Shown in pieces: positions 51,367 through 60,672 of a stretch of DNA of 64,000 bases. The position numbers and the translations under genes were made by a program. Within the stretch, counting starts at the first letter, position 1; each line of letters begins with the position of its first letter. This DNA is from Verrucomicrobiales bacterium. GTDB lineage: Bacteria; Verrucomicrobiota; Verrucomicrobiia; Limisphaerales; J093. A model generated the notes under the pieces. It ran no database searches and was not told where the DNA came from. It saw only the letters and a list, made by a program, of their open reading frames with translations. The stretch spans positions 1 through 64,000 of the forward strand of contig JACKPW010000024.1 in assembly GCA_024233215.1 (NCBI GenBank), in the 5' to 3' direction.

Positions 51367-53286
51367 ATGCCATTGACGCAGCTTCGCCACCTCGCCTTGA
51401 TCACCGCCGTCGGGTCCGCAGTCGCCGCGACCCCGGTGCAACTGCGATCGCCCGATGGGCACCTCGTGATCTCCATTGCCCTGGAGGCACAGAACGACGC
51501 CCCCACCGCCCCGGTCTATTCCGTGACGTACGACGAGCACCCGGTGCTGCAGCCCTCCCGCCTGGGCTTCGATCTCGCCGGCATCAAACTCGGTCCGCTG
51601 GAACTCGTCGACACCCGGAGCTTCTCCTCGGACATCACGTGGCAACCGGTCTATGGCGAACGCTCCACGGTTCAGGATCACCACCACGAACTCACCCTCA
51701 ACCTCCGCGAAACCACCGAGCCCCACCGGCAACTCCGCGTCACCTTTCGGGCATACGACACCGGGGTGGCCTTCCGCACTTCATTCCTCGGGTCAGACCG
51801 ATCCGACAAGTCCGACCCCATCCACATCCTCCGCGAACGCAGCGAATTCCGGTTCCCCGCCGATCACCCGGCCTGGGCGGTCTACAGCGCCCAGGGCAAT
51901 TACGCGAAGGTCACGCTCAGCCAGATCAAGCGCGGCTGCGAACGGCCCCTCACCATCGAGGCCGCGCCCGATCTCTACCTGGCGGTGGGCGAAGCCGCGT
52001 TGGTCGATTATGCCCGGATGAAACTCGCCCCGCTGGAGGGCGTCCCGAACGCGCTCGTCAGCGACCTCAGCAGCGAGGTGGCATCCGCCCTCCCGCTCAG
52101 CACGCCCTGGCGCGTGATCCTGATCGGCCGGAACCCCGGCGAATTGCTGGAACAGAACGACCTGTTCCTGAATCTCAACGCCCCCTGTGCCATCGCCGAC
52201 ACCTCATGGATCGAACCCGGGAAAGTCATCCGCGAAGTCACTCTCACCACCCAGGGGGGGCTGGCGTGCGTGGACTTCGCGGCAAAGCACGGGCTGCAAT
52301 ACGTCGAGTACGATGCCGGATGGTACGGACCGGAAGGCTCGGAAGGCTCCGACGCCACCACCGTCACGCTCGATCCCAAGCGCTCCAAGGGCCCCCTCGA
52401 TCTGCCGCGCGTGATCCAATATGCCCGCGACCACGACATCGGCATCCTGCTCTACGTGAACCGGCGCGCGTTGGAACGGCAACTCGACGAGATCCTGCCA
52501 CTCTACCGCCGCTGGGGCGTGGCGGGGGTGAAATACGGCTTCGTCAACGTGGGCTCCCAGCATTGGACCCACTGGCTGCACGACGCCGTCCGAAAGGCCG
52601 CGGAGAACCATCTCATGGTCGACATCCACGACGAATACCGGCCCACCGGTTACTCCCGCACCTACCCGAATCTCATGACCCAGGAGGGCATCGCCGGCGA
52701 CGAAACGAAACCGGTCAATTCCCTGACCCTCACGATTCTCTTCACCCGCATGCTCGCCGGCGCGGCGGACAACACGATCTGTTACTACGACGACCGGGTA
52801 TCCCGGAACGCCAGTCACGCCTATCAACTCGCCAAGGCGGTCTGCCTCTACAGCCCGTGGCAGTTTCTCTATTGGTATGATCGCCCCCCGGGATCACCCG
52901 GCAACATCGGCGGCGCCGGCGGCGCGCAGACCGGGATCGGCGACGAACCGGAACTGGAATTCTTCGACGCCGTGCCAACAGTCTGGGACGACACGCGCGT
53001 GATCCACGGTCAGATCGGTGAATACGCCGTCATCGCGCGTCGCAAAGGTCGGGAGTGGTTCATCGGCGGCATGAACAGCGGCGGGGCCCGATCGCTCCAG
53101 GTGCCGCTCGACTTCCTCGAACCCGGCCGGACCTATGAAGCCCGCATTTACCTGGACGATCCGACCTTACCGACGCGGACGCATGTCCGGATCGACCACT
53201 GCCACGTCACGGCGGCAACCGAACTGACCATGGTCATGTCCCGCCAGGGCGGTCAGGCGATACGATTGATTCCGCTGGCAGAATGA
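51367..53286 (+). CDS. Secreted GH97 family glycoside hydrolase
   Basis: A 639-residue GH97 enzyme (alpha-glucosidase/alpha-galactosidase family). A signal peptide ends near AVAATP. The N-terminal beta-sandwich (SPDGHLVISIALEAQ, RQLRVTFRAYDTGVAFR) precedes the (beta/alpha)8 barrel (HGLQYVEYDAGWYGPEG, GVAGVKYGFVNVGSQHWTHW, MVDIHDEYRPTGYSRTYPNL, TQEGIAGDE) and a C-terminal beta domain. Where the retaining subgroup has an Asp nucleophile after GVK, this protein has GVKYGFVN, closer to the inverting SusB-type subgroup, so alpha-glucosidase activity is more likely. It probably acts in the periplasm on oligosaccharides. Confidence 0.88.
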   Translation: MPLTQLRHLALITAVGSAVAATPVQLRSPDGHLVISIALEAQNDAPTAPVYSVTYDEHPVLQPSRLGFDLAGIKLGPLELVDTRSFSSDITWQPVYGERSTVQDHHHELTLNLRETTEPHRQLRVTFRAYDTGVAFRTSFLGSDRSDKSDPIHILRERSEFRFPADHPAWAVYSAQGNYAKVTLSQIKRGCERPLTIEAAPDLYLAVGEAALVDYARMKLAPLEGVPNALVSDLSSEVASALPLSTPWRVILIGRNPGELLEQNDLFLNLNAPCAIADTSWIEPGKVIREVTLTTQGGLACVDFAAKHGLQYVEYDAGWYGPEGSEGSDATTVTLDPKRSKGPLDLPRVIQYARDHDIGILLYVNRRALERQLDEILPLYRRWGVAGVKYGFVNVGSQHWTHWLHDAVRKAAENHLMVDIHDEYRPTGYSRTYPNLMTQEGIAGDETKPVNSLTLTILFTRMLAGAADNTICYYDDRVSRNASHAYQLAKAVCLYSPWQFLYWYDRPPGSPGNIGGAGGAQTGIGDEPELEFFDAVPTVWDDTRVIHGQIGEYAVIARRKGREWFIGGMNSGGARSLQVPLDFLEPGRTYEARIYLDDPTLPTRTHVRIDHCHVTAATELTMVMSRQGGQAIRLIPLAE

Positions 53287-53550
53287 GCCCCTCCCATGGA
53301 CTGCGCCGGCAAAGCGAAGCGACGACGGCGCTTTCGCGGGCCGGACGGTTCTCGCCCTCCATGCGCTTCCGACTTCCTCCCCCAGGAGAAAGCGGCGTCG
53401 TGCTTCGCGTGCCGCCGCACTCCACAAGGTCGCGGTCGTCCCCCATCCGGCGATGGCGGTCTGCGCCGTTGAGTCCATCGGGCAAAGCCGGCGTTACCTG
53501 CTTACCACAGCGACCGTGACGAAACCGACGCTAACCGGTCCATTTGACGA

Positions 53551-55251
53551 ATGCGGAAGCGCTCACGAAAACGCCTGATCGCCTGGATTCTCCTGGCCGC
53601 GCTGCCGGTGCTCTATCTGGGTGAGGAACGATTACGGGGCGAATGGCTGCTCGCCCGCTACAAGAGGCAACTCATCGCCCGCGGCGAGAAGCTCACCATC
53701 GAGGAGCTCACCCCTCCCCTGCCGAAGGGCACCAACGTCATGATCCTGGATGCGTTCGAGGCGCAGAAGCTGCTCGACGTCGGCGGGCGGTTGCGGAGGG
53801 AGTTTCCCGGGTTCGCGATGGCGCTTGGGCCGGGAAAGGCCGTGGTGTCGTGGCAACGGGATCGGTGGTTTGATGAGGAGTTGGCGAGATCCGGACGTGC
53901 CCGATGGTCTGGCGATCCAGCAAGGACATACACCTGGGACGACTATCTGCAGGCCACCGAGACCACCCGCAAACGACTTCCCGACCTTCGTCATCAGACC
54001 ACCAACCAGAGCTTCCATATCGACCTCGACTACGGCGAGGGCCCGGCACTGCTGCTACCTCACCTGTCGGCGTTCAGGGGCGCCTGCATCGCGCTGTGCC
54101 AGGCTGCCGCTTATGACCTCCACACCGGCAACCTCGATCGCGCCATTGAAAACCTGCATGCGTCCGCCCTGTTGACGGCCCGGTTGGAGCCCGGTCCCTT
54201 GCTGATCGATCAACGCGTTCGCGTGTCGATGGGAGCGATTACTACCGAGGCGATCTGGGAAGCGCTGCAAGCCAAGAGGTGGACCGACCCGCAACTCGCC
54301 CTTTTGCAGGCTGACTGGCAGTCGGTGCGATTCACACCACAGGCGATCAACGCCTTGCAGATGGAACGGGCGACCCTGGCCGCGTCTTTTCCAGGGGAAA
54401 GACTATTCAGCACCGAGTTACTGCAGGCCTACGCAGGTCTTCTGTGGGACCTCGGCTGGGAAGGACCGTTTGCCGCCTTGGAGGGCATTGTACCCCGCAA
54501 GATCCTCGGGAGCATCACACCTCCAATGCTTGACGAGATGGTGGTTGTAATGTGGCGACACGTCTGGGCACCCCATGACCAACGGTTGTTCCTGGAGTCG
54601 CTTCAGGAACTGATCGCGCTCGGACACCAAGCGGATGCCCTGAGAACGCTGAAGATACTCTTCAACATTGCAGATCCACAGCCCGGCAGTCTCAACGGTC
54701 CGGCCGACTTGGCCACATTCCATAAAGCCTGCCAACCGGAGCCGAAGCACCTTTTCTCGTCGGTGTTCCTGGAATCACTGGAGCGAAGCCTCACCAAACC
54801 CGCCCGTGCCGACGCCTGGAACCAGGTCATGCTCACCGCCATCGCATTGAAGCGATTTCAGCTGAAGCACGGACACTGGCCGGATGAACTGGCTGCGCTC
54901 GTACCGGAATTCCTGCCGGAGTTGCCCATCGATTGGATGGACGGCCAGCCCCTGCGCTACCGACTTCGCGACGACGGTTCCTACCTGCTCTACTCCGTCG
55001 GTGCCGATGGTATCGACCAGGGCGGTTCACCCGAGCCGGTCGACGAAGCCAACCCGGACTGGATGAACGCGAAGGACTTCGTCTGGCCGCAACCGGCCAT
55101 CCCCGAGGAGGTCGCCGCCGCGGATGCCGAAACCGCTGCGCGGGCGGCAACCCTCTCGCCGCCGCCGCCCCAAATGGACGAGGCAATGATGAGACGCTAC
55201 GGCCTCCTCCCCCCGCCAGAGCCAGACGACGCGGACGACGCGCCGGAGTAG
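53551..55251 (+). CDS. Membrane-anchored protein of unknown function
   Basis: A 566-residue protein. A basic N-terminus and one membrane helix (RLIAWILLAALPVLYLG) anchor it; most of the chain is mixed alpha/beta outside the cytoplasm (LQAKRWTDPQLALLQADWQS, LLQAYAGLLWDLGWEG). Residues 430-500 (FQLKHGHWPDELAALVPEFL, DGSYLLYSVGADGIDQGG) resemble the C-terminal part of type II pseudopilin-like proteins, a theme common in Verrucomicrobia. It ends in a Pro/Asp-rich tail. No enzyme motif is seen. It stands alone downstream of GH97. Confidence 0.7.
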   Translation: MRKRSRKRLIAWILLAALPVLYLGEERLRGEWLLARYKRQLIARGEKLTIEELTPPLPKGTNVMILDAFEAQKLLDVGGRLRREFPGFAMALGPGKAVVSWQRDRWFDEELARSGRARWSGDPARTYTWDDYLQATETTRKRLPDLRHQTTNQSFHIDLDYGEGPALLLPHLSAFRGACIALCQAAAYDLHTGNLDRAIENLHASALLTARLEPGPLLIDQRVRVSMGAITTEAIWEALQAKRWTDPQLALLQADWQSVRFTPQAINALQMERATLAASFPGERLFSTELLQAYAGLLWDLGWEGPFAALEGIVPRKILGSITPPMLDEMVVVMWRHVWAPHDQRLFLESLQELIALGHQADALRTLKILFNIADPQPGSLNGPADLATFHKACQPEPKHLFSSVFLESLERSLTKPARADAWNQVMLTAIALKRFQLKHGHWPDELAALVPEFLPELPIDWMDGQPLRYRLRDDGSYLLYSVGADGIDQGGSPEPVDEANPDWMNAKDFVWPQPAIPEEVAAADAETAARAATLSPPPPQMDEAMMRRYGLLPPPEPDDADDAPE

Positions 55252-55320
55252 GGTATGCTGCGCTTGCCCGTCCCCGACACCCTCCCTTCGGAAGCGCCAT
55301 CGTCCCGCCCGGTTCCCCTA

Positions 55321-55780
55321 CCCCAGCCCCGGAGGGCATGGGTGTCAAGTTAAGGGCACTGCGGTTGGGCTGATGGAGTCGCGAGCCGTTGCCTCAGACC
55401 AACCCGATCCGCCCGATCGGAAACCGGACCTGTTGCCAGCCGACCTCGCAATCCCGGAGGGATGCAAGCTATTAGCCGGGGGTTGAGCGAAGCGACACCC
55501 CCGGACCTACGCCCGAAGCACCCCCCGATCCCGACGGGATCGCAGCCTGGCCCCCACTGGCATCCCTCCGGGATGCAGGGTCCATTCCGACCGGTTTCCG
55601 GTGGTATCGCTCCTCCCTCGCTCGACCACCGGCTAATGGCTTTGAACCCTCCGGGTTCGGCGAACCGCAGGCTGGTATGGCAACGGGCTTTCGGCCCTTC
55701 TCAGCGTCGAGGCCGCAACCAATCCGATCGACCCAACGGCAATGCGCTTAACTTGACACCCATGCCCTCCCGGGCTGAGG
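55321..55780. mobile_element. MITE-like element with 40-bp terminal inverted repeats
   Basis: The ends 55321-55360 and 55741-55780 are inverted repeats identical at 36 of 40 positions, with a perfect core GGAGGGCATGGGTGTCAAGT and four further bases. Inside are two hairpins facing each other: CCGGGGGT/ACCCCCGG (55476-55504) and CCGGTGGT/ACCACCGG (55598-55632), each with small side hairpins such as GAACCCTCCGGGTTC. No transposase is encoded, so it would be non-autonomous. Confidence 0.65.
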
Positions 55781-55785
55781 GCTTG

Positions 55786-55803
55786 CGCGGACTGACGTCC
55801 GCG
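55786..55803. repeat. Intergenic hairpin, TGAC-loop family, copy 2
   Basis: Perfect 7-bp stem CGCGGAC/GTCCGCG with TGAC loop, 20 bases past the 3' end of the sulfatase gene. The stem differs from copy 1 (14373-14390) at both members of a pair. Confidence 0.6.
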
Positions 55804-55822
55804 GCTGCGGGGCGCCCAGCCG

Positions 55823-57382
55823 TCAGTTGGCGTTCGTGTTGACCGGCTTTTCCAGCACCAGGGGATCCGGAAAATCGGCCGCGTGTTTGCCGCCGCGCGG
55901 ACCCAGGCGCTTGTTCTGGGAACCGCCCATCGGCTGGTTCACCGGGATGTCCATGCCGCCCAACTCACCCATCATCTGGTAGAGCTTGTCCTCCATTTCC
56001 CGTGCCGTCTTCCGGTATGAAGGATCATACAGCAGGTTCCGCGTCTCGCCCGGATCCGCCTGCAGGTCATACAACTCGTCCGCATCCCAAAGGCCGTAGT
56101 AGGTGATGTACTTGAAACGGTCGCCGCGCAGCGAAAAGACCGTGGGCGATTGCGGGAAGTTCTTCTCCCAGTAATAGACGTAGAGGAAGTAATCGCGCCA
56201 CGGAATCTGCCGCCCCTGGGCCAGGCCGATGAAACTTGCGCCGTCCATGTGCGCCGGCTTCTGCAATCCCATTGCCTCCATGACGGTCGGGGCGATGTCG
56301 ATGTTGGCCACGACCTCGTCCACCACGGTGCCGCCCTGGAACAGGGCCGGGCATTGCATGAGCATGGGAACCCGGATGGAGGTTTCGTAGGCGACCCGTT
56401 TGTCGATCAACCCGTGCTCGCCGAACATGAAGCCGTTGTCGCCCATGTAGATCACCAGGGTGTCGTCGAGAATGCCCAAGGCCTTCAACTGGTCGAGCAC
56501 GCGGCCAATGCTGTCATCCACCGCCCGGAGTGTTTCGCAGTAGCTCTTGTAGAACCGCTCGATGTTCAGCTCGCTGTGATAGGGAAAGTCAACGCCGTGC
56601 CAGGAGTTGCGTTGATCCCGGAGCCAGCGCGGCTTGAGGTGGTAATTGGCCTCGGTGTCCGCCTCGCTCGCCGGCGGGGTGAAGGGGAGATCGGACAGGG
56701 TGCCCGCATGCCGTTCCGCCGGGGTGAAGTTTGCATGCACGGCCTTGTGCGAGAGGTAGAGGAAGAACGGCTTCTCCGCGGGCTTCTGCTGCTTGAGCCA
56801 GTCCACCGCGTAATCGGTCAACTCGTCGGTGATGTAACCCTTCTGCTTCACGCGTTTGCCGTCGACGTTCAGCGTGTAGTTCGGCCCGGGCGGCAGGTAG
56901 TTGCCCTGACCGCGAAAGCTGACCCAGTGATCGAAGCCCGGTTGCGGATCGTCCGACGCGCCGCCCATGTGCCACTTGCCCATGAACGCCGTCGCATAAC
57001 CGGCCTTCTGCAGATACTGCGGGAAATAGACCGTGCCCGGTGGGATGGGGCGGTTGTTGTCGATCACCCGGTGCCGGAACGTGTAGAGGCCGGTGAGAAT
57101 CGAGGCGCGACTGGGCGAACAAAGCGACGTGGTCACGAAGGCGTTCTTCAGGTGGACGCCGTTCGCTGCCATTGAGTCCATCACCGGCGTCCTGGCGAAC
57201 TGATGGCCCATGAAGCTCATTGCGTCGTAGCGATGATCATCCGACAGGATGAACACGACACTCCGCGGTTTCGCGCCGGGAATCCGTTCCGGGATGATCT
57301 CGGCGGGCACGGGAACGACGGCGCCGAAGCCGGTGGTGCCAATCGATGCGGCGAGAAGCAGGATCGAGCAGGTGCGTAACAT
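55823..57382 (-). CDS. Secreted type I sulfatase
   Basis: A 519-residue sulfatase with a signal peptide (MLRTCSILLLAASIGTTGFG). The formylglycine signature is TTSLCSPSRASILTG with Cys88, which must be oxidised after translation. Metal-binding residues appear in FILSDDHRYD (Asp-Asp) and YMGDNGFMFGEHGLIDK. It removes sulfate esters, probably from polysaccharides or glycosaminoglycan-like substrates in the periplasm or outside. The exact S1 subfamily cannot be named. No maturation enzyme is obvious next door; the radical SAM protein at 61027 is a weak candidate. Confidence 0.92.
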   Translation of the reverse strand: MLRTCSILLLAASIGTTGFGAVVPVPAEIIPERIPGAKPRSVVFILSDDHRYDAMSFMGHQFARTPVMDSMAANGVHLKNAFVTTSLCSPSRASILTGLYTFRHRVIDNNRPIPPGTVYFPQYLQKAGYATAFMGKWHMGGASDDPQPGFDHWVSFRGQGNYLPPGPNYTLNVDGKRVKQKGYITDELTDYAVDWLKQQKPAEKPFFLYLSHKAVHANFTPAERHAGTLSDLPFTPPASEADTEANYHLKPRWLRDQRNSWHGVDFPYHSELNIERFYKSYCETLRAVDDSIGRVLDQLKALGILDDTLVIYMGDNGFMFGEHGLIDKRVAYETSIRVPMLMQCPALFQGGTVVDEVVANIDIAPTVMEAMGLQKPAHMDGASFIGLAQGRQIPWRDYFLYVYYWEKNFPQSPTVFSLRGDRFKYITYYGLWDADELYDLQADPGETRNLLYDPSYRKTAREMEDKLYQMMGELGGMDIPVNQPMGGSQNKRLGPRGGKHAADFPDPLVLEKPVNTNAN

Positions 57383-57472
57383 GGGAGGGAGTATGAGCCG
57401 CCTTGGGCGGGACGAGAAGCCTGGAAGGGAGTTCGATCCCGGCGCCGCGAGGTAAGGCTCAATTGGAGGAAC

Positions 57473-57694
57473 CTACCCGTTCAATGCAGCGAGAAACTCC
57501 TCCGCCGTCACTCCGGCCTGCCGGAGCACTCCGGCGAGCGTCCCCGTCTTCAACTCCTTGTGCATCGGAACCACGCAACCGGACTCTCCGCGACGCATCA
57601 CAAGATGGCTACCCCGCTGGCGTGTCTCAAGAAAGCCGAGTATCCGGAGTGCCCGACAGCACTCGCGGCCGCTGATTCGCGGAAGTTTAGGCAT
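57473..57694 (-). CDS. hicA: HicA-type toxin (mRNA interferase)
   Basis: A 73-residue HicA toxin. The fold is a small dsRBD-like domain with the catalytic histidine in GSHLVMRR, preceded by KLPRISGRECCRALRILGF and followed by VPMHKELKTGTLAGVLRQAG. HicA cuts mRNA and tmRNA. Its ATG overlaps the end of the upstream antitoxin gene by 8 bases, in the less common hicB-hicA order. All conserved parts are present, so it is probably active. Confidence 0.9.
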   Translation of the reverse strand: MPKLPRISGRECCRALRILGFLETRQRGSHLVMRRGESGCVVPMHKELKTGTLAGVLRQAGVTAEEFLAALNG

Positions 57695-57890
57695 GGGCGA
57701 TCTCGAAGCTCGTCACCAAGGAAGGCCTCCGAACCCTGGAAGGGAACTCCTCCAGGTACAACGCCGTCGCTTCACGGAGGTTGTCGATGGCATCCTCGAC
57801 GGTTTCGCCCTGCGTGGTGGTGCCCGTCTCGGGATTGAAGGCAACGAACCCCCCTTCTTCCGCTTCAGAGATGACGGCGTTCAAGATCAT
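57687..57890 (-). CDS. hicB: HicB-type antitoxin, short form
   Basis: A 67-residue HicB-like antitoxin: AVISEAEEGGFVAFNPETG and TTTQGETVEDAIDNLREATA show the degenerate RNase H-like fold that blocks HicA. No C-terminal DNA-binding domain is left after residue 55, so this short form may not repress its own promoter, or may do so with a partner. It lies upstream of and overlaps hicA. Confidence 0.9.
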   Translation of the reverse strand: MILNAVISEAEEGGFVAFNPETGTTTQGETVEDAIDNLREATALYLEEFPSRVRRPSLVTSFEIAHA

Positions 57891-58015
57891 GGGACGACCA
57901 TATCCGCGGGACGCAAATCAGCAAGTCCGTAACCGCCAAAGGGGTTACGAAACGTGAGCCGTGTCCATGCATTTCAGACAGTCCTGACCATACTCACCCA
58001 CTCATCCGTTTCGTC

Positions 58016-58694
58016 TCACTCCGTGAGCTGCTGCGTGGCCACCGCCAGGATTTCGCCTTTCAACCGGTCGGTCAGGTCGCTTTCCAACCTCGTGAATCCG
58101 GCGCGGTCCGGCTCGAACATCAGGGTGTCCGTTGCCAGGTAGCCCGCCTGGGCGTGGACCAGATACGGCCGGGCCACTCCAGCAAGCACCGCGATCACCA
58201 GGGCCAGCACCGGGAGCAGTGTCTGGAACGTCGTGCCAAAGAACCTCCCGTTTGCCGTCTGGCCACCCACGCCCTGCGCCACGGTCAGCAGGATACCCAC
58301 GAACAAGGAGACCCCCATGAATGCCAGGGCTCCCCAGGCAATGCCCCGAACCGTCTCACTCCCCGGCGCCGGACAGAACCAGATCAACCCCTGCGTGAAG
58401 GCGGTGTATTCCAGCACACGACTGGGACGATACTCTGCCTCCTCCGGCCAGACCCCGACGGCAGGCAGCGACATCGCCACCAGAAGACCGGCGCGATCAC
58501 GCAGGATAGTTGCCTCGGCGGTGTGCCGTTCCCTTCCCGCAAAGTGCTGCCATTCGGTCGTGACCAAGCCAAGCCCAGGTGGCGGCAATGGCCACGAGCA
58601 GTGAAAGGGCAGTGACCAACCAACCGGGCGTGGTCCGGCAAGGCGTGCGTTCGCTTTGTCCGTCCGCGTCAGGAGTCGCTGTCTTGTCGTTCAT
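58016..58694 (-). pseudogene. Membrane protein gene with probable frameshift
   Basis: Two overlapping frames seem to be one gene. From ATG 58694 a frame reads MNDKTATPDADGQSE and then the membrane helix GWLVTALSLLVAIAATWAW, but it stops at 58497 after unlikely sequence. A second frame, open from TTG 58588 to 58016, continues with TTEWQHFAGRERHTAEATIL, two or three membrane helices (GIAWGALAFMGVSLFVGILL, LLPVLALVIAVLAGVA) and a soluble end. A one-base change near 58570-58590 would join them into a protein of about 220 residues. Alternatively only the second frame is translated. Family unknown. Confidence 0.5.
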
Positions 58695-58757
58695 CGCGCA
58701 CCTCAGGGTCGCTTCGTTCCGGAGTGGTTTTGCCATCGCTTCTGACCATCAGCGTCC

Positions 58758-59192
58758 TCAGGGGCCAGCCGCGGCATCAGGTTGGATCTCAAGCGTCAGT
58801 GCGTAGTCCGAATAGCCGACGGCCCGCCAGAAGGCGATGGCGTTCTTGTTGGTGACCAGAACATCCACGGTCAGCCGCTTTGTCGAGGGCCAGAAGTGCC
58901 AACGCAGCGTCTGCACGGCCCAACGGCCGATCCCTTGGCCGCGTCGGTGCCGGACAACGAACAGGTGTCGCAAGTGGACTTCCGTGGACTGCTCTCGAAA
59001 CAGCGCGTAAGCCATGACCTCGGCCGCGGCCTCAAAGATCACTGCTCGATAATCCCCGGACAGCCAGTCTCGCATTCGCACCTCCAGCTCCGGGACGGTC
59101 ATCCGGTTGCGATGACCCTCATCCTGAACCAGTTGGTGGTTCAGTCGCGCCAGGCAGGGACAGTCCTCCTGGGTTGCCAGGCGGTAGGTCAT
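58758..59192 (-). CDS. GNAT family N-acetyltransferase
   Basis: A 144-residue Gcn5-related acetyltransferase. Motif A for acetyl-CoA is LFVVRHRRGQGIGRWAVQTL; motif B is VLVTNKNAIAFWRAVGYSDY. The N-terminal TYRLATQEDCPCLARLNHQL is typical. It would acetylate an amine on a small molecule or protein; substrate unknown. The upstream gene overlaps its start by 4 bases, so the two are co-translated. Confidence 0.85.
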   Translation of the reverse strand: MTYRLATQEDCPCLARLNHQLVQDEGHRNRMTVPELEVRMRDWLSGDYRAVIFEAAAEVMAYALFREQSTEVHLRHLFVVRHRRGQGIGRWAVQTLRWHFWPSTKRLTVDVLVTNKNAIAFWRAVGYSDYALTLEIQPDAAAGP

Positions 59193-59500
59193 AGGCCGTG
59201 CAAGTCCTCGCTTCCATCGATCCCCGCATTGAGATCAACCGTCTTCCCTTCCATAATCGGCGCCAGTTCGGAGTGGCCACCCGCAGCGTCCTGCTCCAGA
59301 ACGAGACCGACCGAGCCGCTTTGGATCCTGGGTCCTTGACTGGCTTCGACACTCCCGATGACGAACCGCCCGCTCAACCCAGGCAACCCGAACTGCATTC
59401 CGGAAGCGACAGCGCGTTCGACGACCATTCCCTGCAGTACGATTCCTCTGCCCTCAATGGAGAACACAGCATCCACACGGAACTTCGCCCGAATGTGCAT
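59189..59500 (-). CDS. Small beta-barrel protein (EF-Tu domain 2-like)
   Basis: A 103-residue protein with the strand pattern of the translation-factor domain 2 barrel: RVDAVFSIEGRGIVLQGMVV, RFVIGSVEASQGPRIQSGSV, VGLVLEQDAAGG. Stand-alone copies of this fold are often annotated as hypothetical. It overlaps the GNAT start by 4 bases and so shares an mRNA with it. Function unknown. Confidence 0.6.
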   Translation of the reverse strand: MHIRAKFRVDAVFSIEGRGIVLQGMVVERAVASGMQFGLPGLSGRFVIGSVEASQGPRIQSGSVGLVLEQDAAGGHSELAPIMEGKTVDLNAGIDGSEDLHGL

Positions 59501-59604
59501 GCCTCAAGCCAAACATGCAGGCCACGAATCTGGCAACAGCACAGATCGCGCGTGTCGCGAAACATGAATGGCGACGCGGACCCTGCGCGTCTACCCTCTC
59601 CGTC

Positions 59605-60672
59605 ATGATTCAACGAGTCCTGCTGCTCCCCGCGTCGTTGTCACTCCTGTTTGCCGGTGCGCACGCCGCCGATCTTTCCTCCACCTTCCCCGGCAAGGAA
59701 TGGTCCCGTCGCACACCTGCCGCGGCCGGTTTGCGGGAGTCCGGTCTCAAGGCGCTTGCCGAGTACGGCGGGGGTTCAGGTTGCGTCGTACGCGCCGGTT
59801 GCCTCGTGTTTGAATGGGGCGACATCTCCCGGCCGCGCGACATTGCCTCCGCGGTCAAGCCGTTCTACACCCACTTCCTGCTGAAGGCGGTCGAGGACGG
59901 GAAGGTGGCGGGCTTCGACGAGCCGTTGCTGCGCTGGGAACCGCGCCTGAAGGACCTGAATCCCGATCTCGGATTCAAGGATCGCGGCATCACCTGGCGA
60001 CACGTCTGCAACCAGATCTCCTGCTACGGTTCCATCGAACGGCCGGGAACGGCGTTCGACTACAACGACCGCAACATGGCGCTCTTCTTCGACACCCTCA
60101 TGCTGAAGGTCTACGGCACGACCTGGGAGAAGGTGGACGAGGAGGTGTTGCATCCGCTCCTGACCGACGTTCTCCAATGCCAGGACAACCCGACCTTCAT
60201 GGCGTTCGGCACGGGGAACCGGCCGGGGCGTGTGGCCATTTCCCCGCGCGACTTTGCGCGGTTCGGCTTGCTGTATCTGCACGAGGGAAACTGGAACGGG
60301 AAGCAATTGCTGAATCCGGAGCTGGTGCGCCTGGCGGTTTCGACGCCACTGCCGTTGAGCATCCCGCGCACGTCGGGGAAGGAGGCGGCAATGATCCCGG
60401 ATCAACGTTCCATCGGCGGCGGCGGCAACCAGTGCGATCACGAGGGCAGCTACAGTTACACCTGGTGGATCAACGGCGTTTGTCGCGACGGCACCCGCAA
60501 CTGGCCGGACGTGCCCGCGGATGCCTTCGGCTGCTTCGGTCACGGCGACATCCGCGCCGTGGTGGTGATCCCGTCACTCGACCTCATTGTGAGCTGGAAC
60601 GACACGAAGATCGAGGGACACGAAAGGGTGAATGAGGCGTTGAAGCGGGTGATTAAGGGGGCGAAACCGTGA
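59605..60672 (+). CDS. Secreted serine hydrolase, beta-lactamase/PBP-like
   Basis: A 355-residue protein of the beta-lactamase class C/penicillin-binding fold. ATG 59605 gives a signal peptide ending near GAHAAD; the frame is open back to 59515. The SxxK nucleophile pair is Ser82-Ala-Val-Lys85 in DIASAVKPFYTH. A Tyr in FDYNDRNMALF could serve as the second motif, and FGHGD near residue 311 takes the place of the KTG box. It is more likely an esterase or peptidase than a true beta-lactamase. Confidence 0.78.
   Translation: MIQRVLLLPASLSLLFAGAHAADLSSTFPGKEWSRRTPAAAGLRESGLKALAEYGGGSGCVVRAGCLVFEWGDISRPRDIASAVKPFYTHFLLKAVEDGKVAGFDEPLLRWEPRLKDLNPDLGFKDRGITWRHVCNQISCYGSIERPGTAFDYNDRNMALFFDTLMLKVYGTTWEKVDEEVLHPLLTDVLQCQDNPTFMAFGTGNRPGRVAISPRDFARFGLLYLHEGNWNGKQLLNPELVRLAVSTPLPLSIPRTSGKEAAMIPDQRSIGGGGNQCDHEGSYSYTWWINGVCRDGTRNWPDVPADAFGCFGHGDIRAVVVIPSLDLIVSWNDTKIEGHERVNEALKRVIKGAKP

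Larger units (their letters stand above)
55252..55822. other. Gene-free region occupied by a repeat element
   Basis: Open frames here lack coding character. Nearly all of the region is the inverted-repeat-bounded element at 55321-55780 plus the TGAC-loop hairpin at 55786-55803, ending at the sulfatase stop. Confidence 0.6.

Noticed and set aside
53287..53550. 78-codon plus-strand frame between GH97 and the membrane-anchored protein
   Set aside because: No ribosome site, no family pattern and similar open frames exist on the other strand; treated as non-coding.
59605..60672. True class C beta-lactamase
   Set aside because: SxxK is present but the KTG box is replaced by a GHGD-type sequence and the YxN motif is not standard, so resistance function is not supported.
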